A DNA stretch of 64,000 nt, taken from contig CM072513.1 in the NCBI GenBank assembly GCA_036898135.1, forward strand, positions 86,129,008 through 86,193,007, written 5' to 3'. Shown here piece by piece: positions 1 to 9,879 of this stretch (positions within the stretch are counted from its first letter, which is position 1; each line of letters starts with the position of its first letter). The notes under the pieces are model-generated. The model did not search any database and had not been told where the DNA came from. It was given only the letters and a program-made list of their open reading frames with translations. The position numbers and the translations under genes are program-made. Origin of the DNA: Oncomelania hupensis (lineage: Eukaryota; Mollusca; Gastropoda; Littorinimorpha; Pomatiopsidae).

Positions 1-92
1 CAGACAAAAAATGCAATGCATGAAGATTTAACTCTTTTTTAAAAATAAATAAATTGTATTGGGAAACGCTTTTCTTCTTCAATCATTGTGAT

Positions 93-190
93 ACTGACGA
101 CGACGACGATAATGATGGTGATGATGATGATGATGATATGATGATGATGATGAAGATGACGATGACGATGATAATTATTACGACGACAAC
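93..190. repeat. (GAT/GAC)n microsatellite
   Basis: Imperfect GAT/GAC trinucleotide array. The Asp/Met homopolymer reading frames across it are products of the repeat, not genes. Confidence 0.95.
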
Positions 191-339
191 GAAATTGTCA
201 ACGACAGTTACGAATTCTATTACGATTGGAGGGCTTGAGATTAAAAGTGTAACTCTTCGACTTTTTAGCTTTAATTTAGAAATAAAATTATGCAAAATTC
301 GAACACTGTCAATATAGAATATTATTTACAATGAAAAAT

Positions 340-715
340 ATTATAAAGACCTTTACCACGAAGAGCATGCTTACAATTAGGTTTGTCTTTACTATGAAAA
401 AGATATTTATAATCAGGAGCATGTTTACAATTAACTCTATTACAATGAATATCTTCCCAATGAGGAATATACTCGTGTGTTTACAATGAGGAAGATCTGT
501 ACAGTGCGGAAGCTGTTTATAATGAGTTGTGCCCTTCCAATGAGGAATATATTTACAATGAAGAAGATCTTTCCAATGAGGAATATAATTACAACGAAAA
601 AGATCTTTACAAAGAAAAATATTTTTACAAAGCGGAAGCTGTTTACAATTTTTTTTCTAAGTCTTTACAATGGGAAATAATTTACGATGAGGAGAATGTT
701 TACCCACAATGCACT
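340..715. repeat. 18-bp degenerate minisatellite
   Basis: Successive 18-base units of the form TTTACAATGAAGAAGATC / TTTCCAATGAGGAATATA recur with substitutions, most regular at 525-650. Because 18 is a multiple of three, several frames stay open; one reads hexapeptides such as YNEEDL and SNEEYN. No start context, splice site or related protein was recognised, so it is treated as a tandem repeat. Confidence 0.75.
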
Positions 716-1004
716 CCACCTACGATGAGTAGCTGTTAATAGAATTACACTGCACCTTTGCTATTAATAGCACTAAGGCTTTTAGGGGGCCAGCCAAGTT
801 GCTCTCAGCACGTGCAAACATAATAATCAAAATGGATGTCGTTTATCGACACAAATATCCGTCGCAGGATGCAGACCATTCATCAAACCTTACACTACAT
901 GTACACCTCACAAGCTAATATGTACAGGACAAGAACAATTATCGATAGGCACATACAAAAAGCAATACGTCGATGTATACAACATGTACATTAACCCATA
1001 CAGG

Positions 1005-1578
1005 TAACCCCAGTTGGGGTGCCGGGGGTTTCAGTATAAATAGTATCCCCACTTTCTGGAAATTTAGTGCTATTAAATTCCCACTGTCGCTGTCTTTCTC
1101 ATTTGCTCTTTCTCATTCCTGCTCTGTTCTATCAATCTGCTATACTATCGTCTTCTTCGCTAGACCAGTCTCCTACCTTTTTTCTTGAAAACTCTTCCGG
1201 GACAAGACTCCTTGTTTGTGTATGAGGTCTGTTGGATCAGCTTGGGAATATTGGACGCTTTCTGCCAGGTGGTCACTAGGGCTTCCTATGATGTTATTAT
1301 TTAGCAATGTAGGCATTTTATATGTATGTGTTTTGTTGATAATTTATAATGATGTTTGTATGCTATTTTGTTTTTGTAAACGGGGGTTCGATAAGTTGGG
1401 GTGAAGCCTCAAACCTGCGTGGGATGTCTTTATTGTAAAGTGACTGGCTGGTGGGGGGCGTTCAGTTTTCCCACTAGGGTTGTTTCAGCAGATCTTTTAT
1501 GCGGATTGGGGGTTGCCCGTTCCTGATTTGGCTCGGAAGAGTCCGCTGGACCTAAAGCAACAATTATGTAATGTAATG
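1005..1578 (+). mobile_element. 574-bp retroposon, copy 1 (complete, with TSD)
   Basis: The unit is flanked by a perfect 13-base direct repeat TAACCCATACAGG at 992-1004 and 1579-1591, the mark of target-primed reverse transcription. It begins near GTTGGGGTGCCGGGGGTTTC, has a TATAAATA motif about 40 bases in, and ends in a short tandem tail (ATGTA repeats). Minus-strand copies with the same 5' end lie at 15822-16243 and 38950-39512, and a 64-base 3' fragment lies at 46059-46122. No protein frame and no clear tRNA A/B boxes at the head were seen. It is SINE-like in behaviour but long for a SINE; it could be a non-autonomous partner of a LINE sharing its tail. Confidence 0.8.
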
Positions 1579-1677
1579 TAACCCATACAGGCCTCTTTCC
1601 TTTCGCTGCATATGGCCATTCAGATTTCCACAGAGCTCGCGTACGCTTTCTTGTCTGAGCCTGCTGAGATAGATAGA

Positions 1678-1742
1678 TATTCAGTGCTTATAGGGTCCAG
1701 CGGACTGCCAAGAGCCGAATCAGGACCACGAGCCTGCTGAGA
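1678..1742 (-). repeat. Fragment of a related retroposon 3' end
   Basis: A short stretch with the phrase GGGTCCAGCGGACTG followed by AGAGCCGAATCAGGACCA. It belongs to a sister subfamily of the 574-bp retroposon; similar pieces are at 28436-28562 and 49335-49475. Confidence 0.6.
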
Positions 1743-1918
1743 CGAGCTACTAAGCCAGCTTAGAACCAAAGAGCTCTTTGGTAGGACATATAACTCGGCG
1801 AGTGTTTTATTTGTTTTTCCCTCATAAACTTGTTTTGATTCCAAATCGTGTATGAAAACTTGTTTTAATACTTTACGTAGAAATTATAGAAGAAAAATAA
1901 AAGAGAGAAGAGAGAGCC

Positions 1919-1920
<2 letters not shown>

Positions 1921-2007
<87 letters not shown>
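1921..2007. repeat. (GA)n microsatellite
   Basis: Nearly perfect GA dinucleotide array. Confidence 0.97.
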
Positions 2008-2009
<2 letters not shown>

Positions 2010-2051
2010 TTAATCTAGCTACGCTGTACGGTCATCACATCATCTGTAGGT

Positions 2052-2052
2052 C

Positions 2053-2088
<36 letters not shown>
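2052..2088. repeat. (TTG)n microsatellite
   Basis: Perfect TTG array. Confidence 0.95.
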
Positions 2089-2202
2089 GTGATGTTTGCA
2101 TGTAATGGAGATATTACCTTTCATTGTTTCATCTTTAGTCCGTATTTATGTTGTATCCATGGACTGTTCGCCAAAGCAAATTTCCAGTTTTTATCGGACA
2201 TT

Positions 2203-2588
2203 AAAGTTGTATTGTATTGCATCGTATTGAATTGTATTGTATCGTATCGTATTGTATTGGATTGGATTGTATTGTATCGTATTGAATTGTATCGCATCGT
2301 ATTGTATCGTATTGTATTGTATTGTATCGTATTGTATTGTATTGTATCGCATTGTATTGCATCGTATTGAATTGTATCGCATCGTATTGTATCGTATTGT
2401 ATTGTATCGTATTGTATTGTATCGCATTGTATTGTATCGCATTGTATTGTATTGTATCGTATTGTATTGTATCGTAATGTATTGTATCGCATTATATTGT
2501 ATTGTATCGTATTAAATTGTATCGCATCATAATGTATTTTATCGTATTGTATTGTATCGTATTGAATTGTATCAAATAGTATTGTATT
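2203..2588. repeat. Pentamer (GTATT/GTATC)n array, left half
   Basis: About 390 bases of GTATT, GTATC and GCATC pentamers. All six frames read through as short-period peptides (for example YRIVL), which are artefacts. The same array resumes at 9682, so the LTR retrotransposon at 2589-9681 was inserted into it. Confidence 0.92.
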
Positions 2589-2789
2589 TGTATGGTAATC
2601 ACTTGGACTGAAATTCTAATACACATGATGTCATCTTGGTGTACGTAATAGAGAAGTGACGTCAGGAGCAAGAGGGGAAACCGATAGTTGTGGATGGAAT
2701 AAATCATGGACACTCTAGCCTGAATTGTTGCCTCTCTGTTTACGCCTTTCTCATCTGCTCGTCTCATCATATAACCAAAGCGATAAATA
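2589..2789 (+). repeat. 5' LTR (lacks last 5 bases)
   Basis: Base-for-base counterpart of 9476-9676. It starts TGTATGGTAATC and stops at CGATAAATA, missing GTACA. It is followed by nine non-templated-looking bases (2790-2798) and then inverted integrase sequence. Confidence 0.95.
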
Positions 2790-2798
2790 AATAATAAC

Positions 2799-3146
2799 GT
2801 CTAGGGGTCGGAACTCAATCCATCTGGAATAGTAATCAACGACAATCAGGAACATTTTGCCTTTGAGCTCGAAGAGGTCCATACCGACTCTTGACCAGGG
2901 TCGGTCTGGGAGTGATGATGGTAGCATCGGTTCCTTTTTTATCGATTGATGGATTTTGCAGATGTGACAGTTGTTGACAGTCTCCTCGATCTGTTTTGAA
3001 ATGTATGGCCACCAAACGCAGGTTGATGCCAAAGCACGTGTTTTTGAAATGCCCATATGTCCCTCATGTAGTTTATCTAGAATGTCTATTCGTAGTGTTC
3101 TTGGGACAACGATTCTGTCGTCGTATAGTAGCATGTCATCAACCAG
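2799..3146 (-). pseudogene. Shuffled block B: inverted integrase N-terminus
   Basis: Reverse complement of 7986-8333, 348 bases without gaps. It covers the end of RNase H, the HHCC zinc domain and the first catalytic-core strand of integrase. At the codon where the main frame has TGA (8322-8324), this copy has CGA (Arg). Confidence 0.93.
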
Positions 3147-3151
3147 AATCA

Positions 3152-3228
3152 GACAGAATCGTTGTCCCAAGAACACTACGAATATACATTCTAGATAAAC
3201 TACATGAGGGACATATGGGCATTTCAAA
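3152..3228 (+). pseudogene. Shuffled block C: integrase piece
   Basis: Matches 8013-8089 with one mismatch. It is preceded by five filler bases. Its end overlaps block D by five shared bases (TCAAA). Confidence 0.9.
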
Positions 3229-3291
3229 CCCACAGTACTGGCACTTGTGGGACACCTGGTCTGATATTGGGTATTTGGCAGTGTTCTGTTT
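3229..3291 (-). pseudogene. Shuffled block D: inverted gag zinc-knuckle piece
   Basis: Reverse complement of 5829-5891, the stretch just before and into the first CCHC knuckle of gag. Confidence 0.9.
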
Positions 3292-4151
3292 AGGGACATA
3301 TGGGCATTTCAAAAACACGTGCTTTGGCATCAACCTGCGTTTGGTGGCCATACATTTCAAAACAGATCGAGGAGACTGTCAACAACTGTCACATCTGCAA
3401 AATCCATCAATCGATAAAAAAGGAACCGATGCTACCATCATCACTCCCAGACCGACCCTGGTCAAGAGTCGGTATGGACCTCTTCGAGCTCAAAGGCAAA
3501 ATGTTCCTGATTGTCGTTGATTACTATTCCAGATGGATTGAGTTCCGACCCCTAGACACTATCACCAGCACCCGCACTATCACTCAGATCAAGAGCATTT
3601 TTGCGGTTCATGGCATACCAGATGTCGTAATTTCAGACAATGGCCCCCAATTCGCCAGTGCTGAATTCCGCAGTTTTGCAGCTGAATATGGATTCACGCA
3701 TACCACCAGTTCACCTCACTATCCTCAGAGTAACGGTGAAGCTGAAAAAGCTGTCCAAACCCTCAAGAAAACACTAAAAAAGGCCAAAGATCCGTATGCA
3801 GCTCTACTCCTATACCGAGCCACTCCACTCTCAAATGGCTCATCCCCATGTGAACTCTTGATGGGAAGAATCCTCAAAACTAAGATTCCCATCATTCCCT
3901 CTAAACTCGCCCAACACACCCCAAATCACACCCTCATCCAGGAGCGAGAAGCTATACTCAAAGAAAAACAACGTCTACACTACAATACACGACACGCAAC
4001 TAAAGACGCTACACAACTGAAACCCGGTAGTCAAGTCTACATAAGAGATCTCGACCGAGCCGGCACAGTGGCAGCTCAGCATCATAACCCTAGATCGTAC
4101 ATCATCTCGACCAATCACGGTCAGATACGTCGCAACAGATCTCACATCATT
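3292..4151 (+). pseudogene. Shuffled block E: integrase core
   Basis: 860-base counterpart of 8068-8927. It contains the integrase HHCC domain and the complete D,D(35)E core (MDLF, ISDNGPQF and NGEAE motifs). It reads through the position where the main gag-pol has a stop: here the codon is CGA. The C-terminal tail is lost where the frame runs into inverted gag sequence at 4152, giving a chimeric frame that ends near 4265. Confidence 0.93.
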
Positions 4152-4387
4152 GAACATGATGGGTTCACCTTCGACGGAGATCTGTGCCGTCCAGGTGCTG
4201 TCATCATTGATATTGTATATGTGTCCAAGGAATTCACCCTCTTCCTCTTCGCTGTCACACTCTGACAATTCATTGAGATGTCGTTGAGGAGCGTGAGAGC
4301 GACAGACCGTCTTATAATGTCCCTTCTTCTTACAGTGTGTACATATTGCCTGACGGGCAGGACATTTATCTCTAGGATGGGACTCAA
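4152..4387 (-). pseudogene. Shuffled block F: inverted gag knuckles and protease start
   Basis: Reverse complement of 5893-6128. It carries both CCHC knuckles and the acidic linker before the protease DTG. Both junctions have short shared bases (TT at the left, TCAA at the right). Confidence 0.93.
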
Positions 4388-4647
4388 GATGGTTCATGTC
4401 AGTGGCAAGAATCAGACCACAGCGGATGCTCTCTCTCGAGCTCCGGCATCTCAACCAACTGAAAAGGACATTAATCTTGTTGATGATACTATAGAGCACA
4501 CTCGCCAGTGCATGGAGATCTTGTCAGCTTCATCTCTGAAGCTTCAAGAAATCTGTGCTGAACAAAAGTCGGATCCAGAGACGTCACAAGTTCGCAACTA
4601 CTGCCACACTGGGTGGCCAGATTTCCTACCGGAGTCACCTTTACTCA
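4388..4647 (+). pseudogene. Shuffled block G: RNase H C-terminus and linker
   Basis: Counterpart of 7694-7953. The junction to block H shares CTCA between the two source sites. Confidence 0.93.
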
Positions 4648-5020
4648 TTTCTGTTTTCTCAAACACACTACAAAGCGACTCAAAGGGCCAGGGGACACTA
4701 CTCTCACAGTACTTGGTTCCACACAGGCAAAACTTGAGTATAAAGGTAGGTCATTGATTGAAACACTATACGTCATCAAAGGCCAAACAATGGCACTACT
4801 GGGCCGTTCTGCATGTACAGGCCTGGGCATAATTCAGCGCATCGACGGTGTTGATTCCATCCCAGACTTCAGAGCTGAATACCCAGCACTTTTCAAAGGC
4901 ATCGGGATGCTCAAGACAACATACACGATCAAAATCAAACCTGATGCTCATCCAGTATGCATCTACACACCACGCAAAGTGCCTCACCCCCTTATAGATA
5001 AGGTAAAAAGGGAAATTGAG
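4648..5020 (+). pseudogene. Shuffled block H: protease to RT start
   Basis: Counterpart of 6185-6557 with one visible substitution (near 4732). It begins after the protease DTG, so it is non-functional. It joins the truncated LTR through a shared AG. Confidence 0.93.
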
Positions 5021-5149
5021 GAGCAAGAGGGGAAACCGATAGTTGTGGATGGAATAAATCATGGACACTCTAGCCTGAATTGTTGCCTCTCTGTTTACGC
5101 CTTTCTCATCTGCTCGTCTCATCATATAACCAAAGCGATAAATAGTACA
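5021..5149 (+). repeat. Internal LTR, 5'-truncated
   Basis: Matches the last 129 of 206 LTR bases (9553-9681) and ends in the correct terminal GTACA directly before the primer-binding site. It therefore looks like the genuine 5' LTR border of the intact 3' portion. Confidence 0.93.
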
Positions 5150-5167
5150 TGGTGGCAACGTCGGGAT
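5150..5167 (+). promoter_or_regulatory. Primer-binding site
   Basis: TGGTGGCAACGTCGGGAT begins with TGG immediately after the LTR terminal CA, as expected for pairing with the CCA end of a host tRNA. The priming tRNA was not identified. Confidence 0.8.
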
Positions 5168-5168
5168 A

Positions 5169-8100
5169 ATGGATCCACCACGTGAACAGATACCGCAACA
5201 AATGGTTCGTCGACACAATGTTCATGTTCCCCTTCCAAAACCGTTTGATGGTAGGCCCGAACACTGGCAAACATGGAAACAACGGTTCCTCCGATTCAAG
5301 ACATGCTCCGCTCTAGCGGACGATGACTGTGTGAGTACATTCTTATACAGTATGGGAGAAGTGGCAGATGACATTTTGTCAACTATTACAATAGAAGGAA
5401 GACCCGTAGATGAAAGCATGATCACATTCTCAGATCTGATGAAGGCTTTTGACGGACATTTTGGTTCCAGAAAAAACGTGATAATCGCAAGAGCGAAGTT
5501 TAACACCAGACGACAAAAGGATGGGGAACTAATAGATGTTTTCATTCAAGAACTTCACAAGCTGGCAGAGGATTGCGAATATGGTACCCTTCGTGACCAA
5601 CTGATCAGAGATAGGATCGTAGTCGGGGTTACAGATGACGATCTTTCTAAAGATCTTCAAGCTAAACCGGAGCTAACTTTAGAACAAGCTATGCAGCTTT
5701 CACGACAAGCTGAATCACGCAAAGAAGGACAACCACTACTGCGGGCGGCCGCAGACGTCAACGTTATCAACAAACATCGCCGTTTACCTCCCCCACAATT
5801 TAGAGGAGATAAGCGCCAGAATGACTACAAACAGAACACTGCCAAATACCCAATATCAGACCAGGTGTCCCACAAGTGCCAGTACTGTGGGTTTGAGTCC
5901 CATCCTAGAGATAAATGTCCTGCCCGTCAGGCAATATGTACACACTGTAAGAAGAAGGGACATTATAAGACGGTCTGTCGCTCTCGCGCTCCTCAACGAC
6001 ATCTCAATGAATTGTCAGAGTGTGACAGCGAAGAGGAAGAGGATGAATTCCTTGGACACATATACAATATCAATGATGACAGCACCTGGACGGCACAGAT
6101 CTCCGTCGAAGGTGAACCCATCATGTTCAAGCTTGATACTGGGGCAGCAGTATCAGTCATTGGGGAGAGGTGGGCTAACGCTCATTTCTGTTTTCTCAAA
6201 CACACTACAAAGCGACTCAAAGGGCCAGGGGACACTACTCTCACAGTACTTGGTTCCACACAGGCAAACCTTGAGTATAAAGGTAGGTCATTGATTGAAA
6301 CACTATACGTCATCAAAGGCCAAACAATGGCACTACTGGGCCGTTCTGCATGTACAGGCCTGGGCATAATTCAGCGCATCGACGGTGTTGATTCCATCCC
6401 AGACTTCAGAGCTGAATACCCAGCACTTTTCAAAGGCATCGGGATGCTCAAGACAACATACACGATCAAAATCAAACCTGATGCTCATCCAGTATGCATC
6501 TACACACCACGCAAAGTGCCTCACCCCCTTATAGATAAGGTAAAAAGGGAAATTGAGCGCATGGAGGCACAGGGGATCATTACACCAGTCTCGGAGCCCA
6601 CCAGTTGGTGCTCCGGCATTGTCGTCGTTCCAAAACCAGATGGAGCCGTTCGCATCTGTGTTGATCTTACTCACCTGAATAAGTCTGTACAGCGTGAGAT
6701 TCATCCCATGGCATCAGTGGACCAGAGTCTCGCTATGCTAGCCAACAGCAAAATCTTCACCAAACTGGATGCCAAAAGCGGATTCTGGCAGATACCGCTT
6801 TCAGAAGAATCCAAGCTGTTGACAACCTTCGTCACACCCTTTGGGAGATACTGCTTCAATCGTCTCCCTTTCGGTATTTCTTCAGCCAGCGAAGTATTTC
6901 AACGAACGATCTCCGGTATCCTGGGCGACCCTGAAGGCATCATATGTCACATGGATGACATTCTGGTCCATGCGGCAGATCAGGATACACATGACAAACG
7001 CGTCAGAGCAGTCATGCAGAAATGCCAAGAAGCAGGACTTACACTCAATGACAAGTGTGAATTCTCAAAATCTTCGGTACGCTTCTTAGGCCACATCATT
7101 GACGCCACAGGTATTCACGTTGACCCGACCAAGGTGGAAGCCATCACCAGCTTCCCACCACCCTCTAACGTGGAAGAGCTCCAGAGATTCTTGGGCATGC
7201 TCAACCAGCTCGCTAAATTCACACCCAATTTGGCTCACCACACTGCACCTCTACGTGCACTTCTCCAGAAGGACAACATGTGGATCTGGGAAGATCCACA
7301 AAAGCTAGCTTTTGAAAAAGCTAAAGAAATGCTGCTATCACCTCCAGTACTAGCACACTATAACCCCACTCGCCCCACCATCATAGCTGCAGATGCATCT
7401 AACGAAGGTATCGGCGCGGTCCTATACCAGATACAAGAGGATGGTCAACGAAGACCAGTCTGTTTCATCTCCCGTTCATTATCCCCAGCTGAGCACAACT
7501 ACGCGGTCATTGAAAAAGAGGCCCTATCTGTGACTTGGGCATGTGAACGTCTAGCTGAATACGTCCTGGGACTCGAACTCACGGTGGAGACAGATCATAA
7601 ACCATTGGTCACACTCCTCAGCACCACTGAGCTTCACAAAGTTCCACCACGCATTCAACGATTTCGGCTCCGAATGATGAGATTCACGGTCAAGATGGTT
7701 CATGTCAGTGGCAAGAATCAGACCACAGCGGATGCTCTCTCTCGAGCTCCGGCATCTCAACCAACTGAAAAGGACATTAATCTTGTTGATGATACTATAG
7801 AGCACACTCGCCAGTGCATGGAGATCTTGTCAGCTTCATCTCTGAAGCTTCAAGAAATCTGTGCTGAACAAAAGTCGGATCCAGAGACGTCACAAGTTCG
7901 CAACTACTGCCACACTGGGTGGCCAGATTTCCTACCGGAGTCACCTTTACTCAAACAGTACTGGATCAACAGACATCACCTGACACTGGTTGATGACATG
8001 CTACTATACGACGACAGAATCGTTGTCCCAAGAACACTACGAATAGACATTCTAGATAAACTACATGAGGGACATATGGGCATTTCAAAAACACGTGCTT

Positions 8101-8324
8101 TGGCATCAACCTGCGTTTGGTGGCCATACATTTCAAAACAGATCGAGGAGACTGTCAACAACTGTCACATCTGCAAAATCCATCAATCGATAAAAAAGGA
8201 ACCGATGCTACCATCATCACTCCCAGACCGACCCTGGTCAAGAGTCGGTATGGACCTCTTCGAGCTCAAAGGCAAAATGTTCCTGATTGTCGTTGATTAC
8301 TATTCCAGATGGATTGAGTTCTGA
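5169..8324 (+). CDS. Gag-pol polyprotein (Ty3/gypsy, K02A2.6-like), ends at a premature stop
   Basis: One continuous frame of 1051 codons starting just after the primer-binding site. Domains in order: gag capsid-like region (about 1-230); two CCHC zinc knuckles (C237/C240/H245/C250 and C257/C260/H265/C270); retropepsin-type protease with DTG at 323-325; reverse transcriptase with HMDD at 594-597, a variant of the usual YMDD/YVDD, and LPFG just upstream; RNase H with the DAS motif at 742 and TDHKPL; integrase HHCC zinc domain (about 945-1010) and the first catalytic Asp at 1029. No frameshift separates gag and pol. The frame stops at TGA 8322-8324 inside integrase. Two duplicated fragments of the same element have CGA there, so a C-to-T change at a CpG is the simplest explanation. 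The same frame stays open beyond the stop to 9164. Confidence 0.95.
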   Translation: MDPPREQIPQQMVRRHNVHVPLPKPFDGRPEHWQTWKQRFLRFKTCSALADDDCVSTFLYSMGEVADDILSTITIEGRPVDESMITFSDLMKAFDGHFGSRKNVIIARAKFNTRRQKDGELIDVFIQELHKLAEDCEYGTLRDQLIRDRIVVGVTDDDLSKDLQAKPELTLEQAMQLSRQAESRKEGQPLLRAAADVNVINKHRRLPPPQFRGDKRQNDYKQNTAKYPISDQVSHKCQYCGFESHPRDKCPARQAICTHCKKKGHYKTVCRSRAPQRHLNELSECDSEEEEDEFLGHIYNINDDSTWTAQISVEGEPIMFKLDTGAAVSVIGERWANAHFCFLKHTTKRLKGPGDTTLTVLGSTQANLEYKGRSLIETLYVIKGQTMALLGRSACTGLGIIQRIDGVDSIPDFRAEYPALFKGIGMLKTTYTIKIKPDAHPVCIYTPRKVPHPLIDKVKREIERMEAQGIITPVSEPTSWCSGIVVVPKPDGAVRICVDLTHLNKSVQREIHPMASVDQSLAMLANSKIFTKLDAKSGFWQIPLSEESKLLTTFVTPFGRYCFNRLPFGISSASEVFQRTISGILGDPEGIICHMDDILVHAADQDTHDKRVRAVMQKCQEAGLTLNDKCEFSKSSVRFLGHIIDATGIHVDPTKVEAITSFPPPSNVEELQRFLGMLNQLAKFTPNLAHHTAPLRALLQKDNMWIWEDPQKLAFEKAKEMLLSPPVLAHYNPTRPTIIAADASNEGIGAVLYQIQEDGQRRPVCFISRSLSPAEHNYAVIEKEALSVTWACERLAEYVLGLELTVETDHKPLVTLLSTTELHKVPPRIQRFRLRMMRFTVKMVHVSGKNQTTADALSRAPASQPTEKDINLVDDTIEHTRQCMEILSASSLKLQEICAEQKSDPETSQVRNYCHTGWPDFLPESPLLKQYWINRHHLTLVDDMLLYDDRIVVPRTLRIDILDKLHEGHMGISKTRALASTCVWWPYISKQIEETVNNCHICKIHQSIKKEPMLPSSLPDRPWSRVGMDLFELKGKMFLIVVDYYSRWIEF

Positions 8325-9164
8325 CCCCTAGACACTATCACCAGCACCCGCACTATCACTCAGATCAAGAGCATTTTTGCGGTTCATGGCATACCAGATG
8401 TCGTAATTTCAGACAATGGCCCCCAATTCGCCAGTGCTGAATTCCGCAGTTTTGCAGCTGAATATGGATTCACGCATACCACCAGTTCACCTCACTATCC
8501 TCAGAGTAACGGTGAAGCTGAAAAAGCTGTCCAAACCCTCAAGAAAACACTAAAAAAGGCCAAAGATCCGTATGCAGCTCTACTCCTATACCGAGCCACT
8601 CCACTCTCAAATGGCTCATCCCCATGTGAACTCTTGATGGGAAGAATCCTCAAAACTAAGATTCCCATCATTCCCTCTAAACTCGCCCAACACACCCCAA
8701 ATCACACCCTCATCCAGGAGCGAGAAGCTATACTCAAAGAAAAACAACGTCTACACTACAATACACGACACGCAACTAAAGACGCTACACAACTGAAACC
8801 CGGTAGTCAAGTCTACATAAGAGATCTCGACCGAGCCGGCACAGTGGCAGCTCAGCATCATAACCCTAGATCGTACATCATCTCGACCAATCACGGTCAG
8901 ATACGTCGCAACAGATCTCACATCATTCCTACAGAAAGGACAACCTCAACTGACAACGCACTGCCAACACCGCCAGCGACAACAGCAGGTCACCTCCCCA
9001 AGACTACCCAAATTGACACACGTCAACAAGCGCACACACCTCCGCGAACACAGAAGGCTCCAACACCAAAGAATTCCTCACAAATTCAGCCAAAGGACAA
9101 ACTATCCGGGCAAACAACAAGATCAGGCAGAATTGTTCGTCCGCCTGTCAAGCTTGATTTATAA
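8325..9164 (+). pseudogene. Integrase C-terminal part, cut off by the stop
   Basis: In-frame continuation of gag-pol after the premature TGA. It contains the remaining integrase catalytic residues: Asp in ISDNGPQF (about 1082 of the unbroken frame) and Glu in NGEAE (about 1118), 35 residues apart, followed by a basic Pro/Thr-rich tail ending at the TAA at 9162-9164. With the stop at 8322 this copy cannot make a complete integrase unless the stop is read through. Confidence 0.9.
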
Positions 9165-9357
9165 ACAGACATCTAATACGTTCGCAGAGAGACATGCAAC
9201 TTCTTTACTTACACATGCGTGCTTACAAAACCTTAATTCACTTTGTGTTTCAATATTTGCACTGCATAAATAAGGCAATGTTTTGTCACACACTAAATCC
9301 TTTCAGTGATGCACATTTTTCAAGTCCTATAGAAGACATTTTCTTCATTTAGTTCTT

Positions 9358-9389
<32 letters not shown>

Positions 9390-9464
9390 CTAGAACAAGA
9401 GAAATCAGCATCGAGAATTATACAGTCGAATGTAATAATTTATGTTGTTCTCCAGTAGGCTTCT
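9165..9464 (+). other. Retrotransposon 3' untranslated region
   Basis: No frame. Contains an A-run at 9365-9388 and lies between the gag-pol stop and the polypurine tract. Confidence 0.8.
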
Positions 9465-9474
9465 GAAAGGGGAG
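9465..9474 (+). promoter_or_regulatory. Polypurine tract
   Basis: GAAAGGGGAG sits one base before the 3' LTR TGTA, the expected place for plus-strand priming. Confidence 0.85.
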
Positions 9475-9475
9475 T

Positions 9476-9681
9476 TGTATGGTAATCACTTGGACTGAAA
9501 TTCTAATACACATGATGTCATCTTGGTGTACGTAATAGAGAAGTGACGTCAGGAGCAAGAGGGGAAACCGATAGTTGTGGATGGAATAAATCATGGACAC
9601 TCTAGCCTGAATTGTTGCCTCTCTGTTTACGCCTTTCTCATCTGCTCGTCTCATCATATAACCAAAGCGATAAATAGTACA
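9476..9681 (+). repeat. 3' LTR (206 bp, complete)
   Basis: Starts TGTATGG and ends AGTACA (short inverted TGTA/TACA). It is identical, as far as I can see, to the two partial LTRs at 2589-2789 and 5021-5149. Confidence 0.95.
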
Positions 9682-9797
9682 GTATTGTATTGCATTACAT
9701 TGTATTGTATTTATAGTATTGCATTGTTTTGTAATGCATTGTATTTATAATATTGTATTGTATCATATTGTATCGTATTGCATTGTATTGTATTGTA
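9682..9797. repeat. Pentamer (GTATT)n array, right half
   Basis: Continuation of the array that ends at 2588. The first five bases GTATT mirror 2584-2588 on the other side of the retrotransposon. Confidence 0.9.
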
Positions 9798-9879
9798 ATT
9801 TGTGCTGTATCCGGGAAACACGATGGTTCTTGACCCAAGAAAGTTGTCTTCTGCACATCCCCACATCCTCTAAACACAC

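Larger units (their letters stand above)
2589..9681 (+). mobile_element. Ty3/gypsy LTR retrotransposon, rearranged composite
   Basis: The insertion is bounded by LTR termini TGTA...TACA and by GTATT on both sides (2584-2588 and 9682-9686). That fits a 5-bp TSD, although the site lies in a GTATT array, so the duplication is not independent proof. Order: 5' LTR lacking its last 5 bases (2589-2789), 2.2 kb of shuffled internal fragments in both orientations, a second 5'-truncated LTR (5021-5149), primer-binding site, gag-pol, polypurine tract and full 3' LTR (9476-9681). Repeated pieces are almost identical to each other, so the event is recent. The proteins resemble the invertebrate K02A2.6-like gypsy group; no envelope gene was seen. 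Confidence 0.93.

Noticed and set aside
2121..2515. Frames of about 90-120 codons with YNTIR or YRIVL repeats
   Set aside because: Artefacts of the pentamer array.
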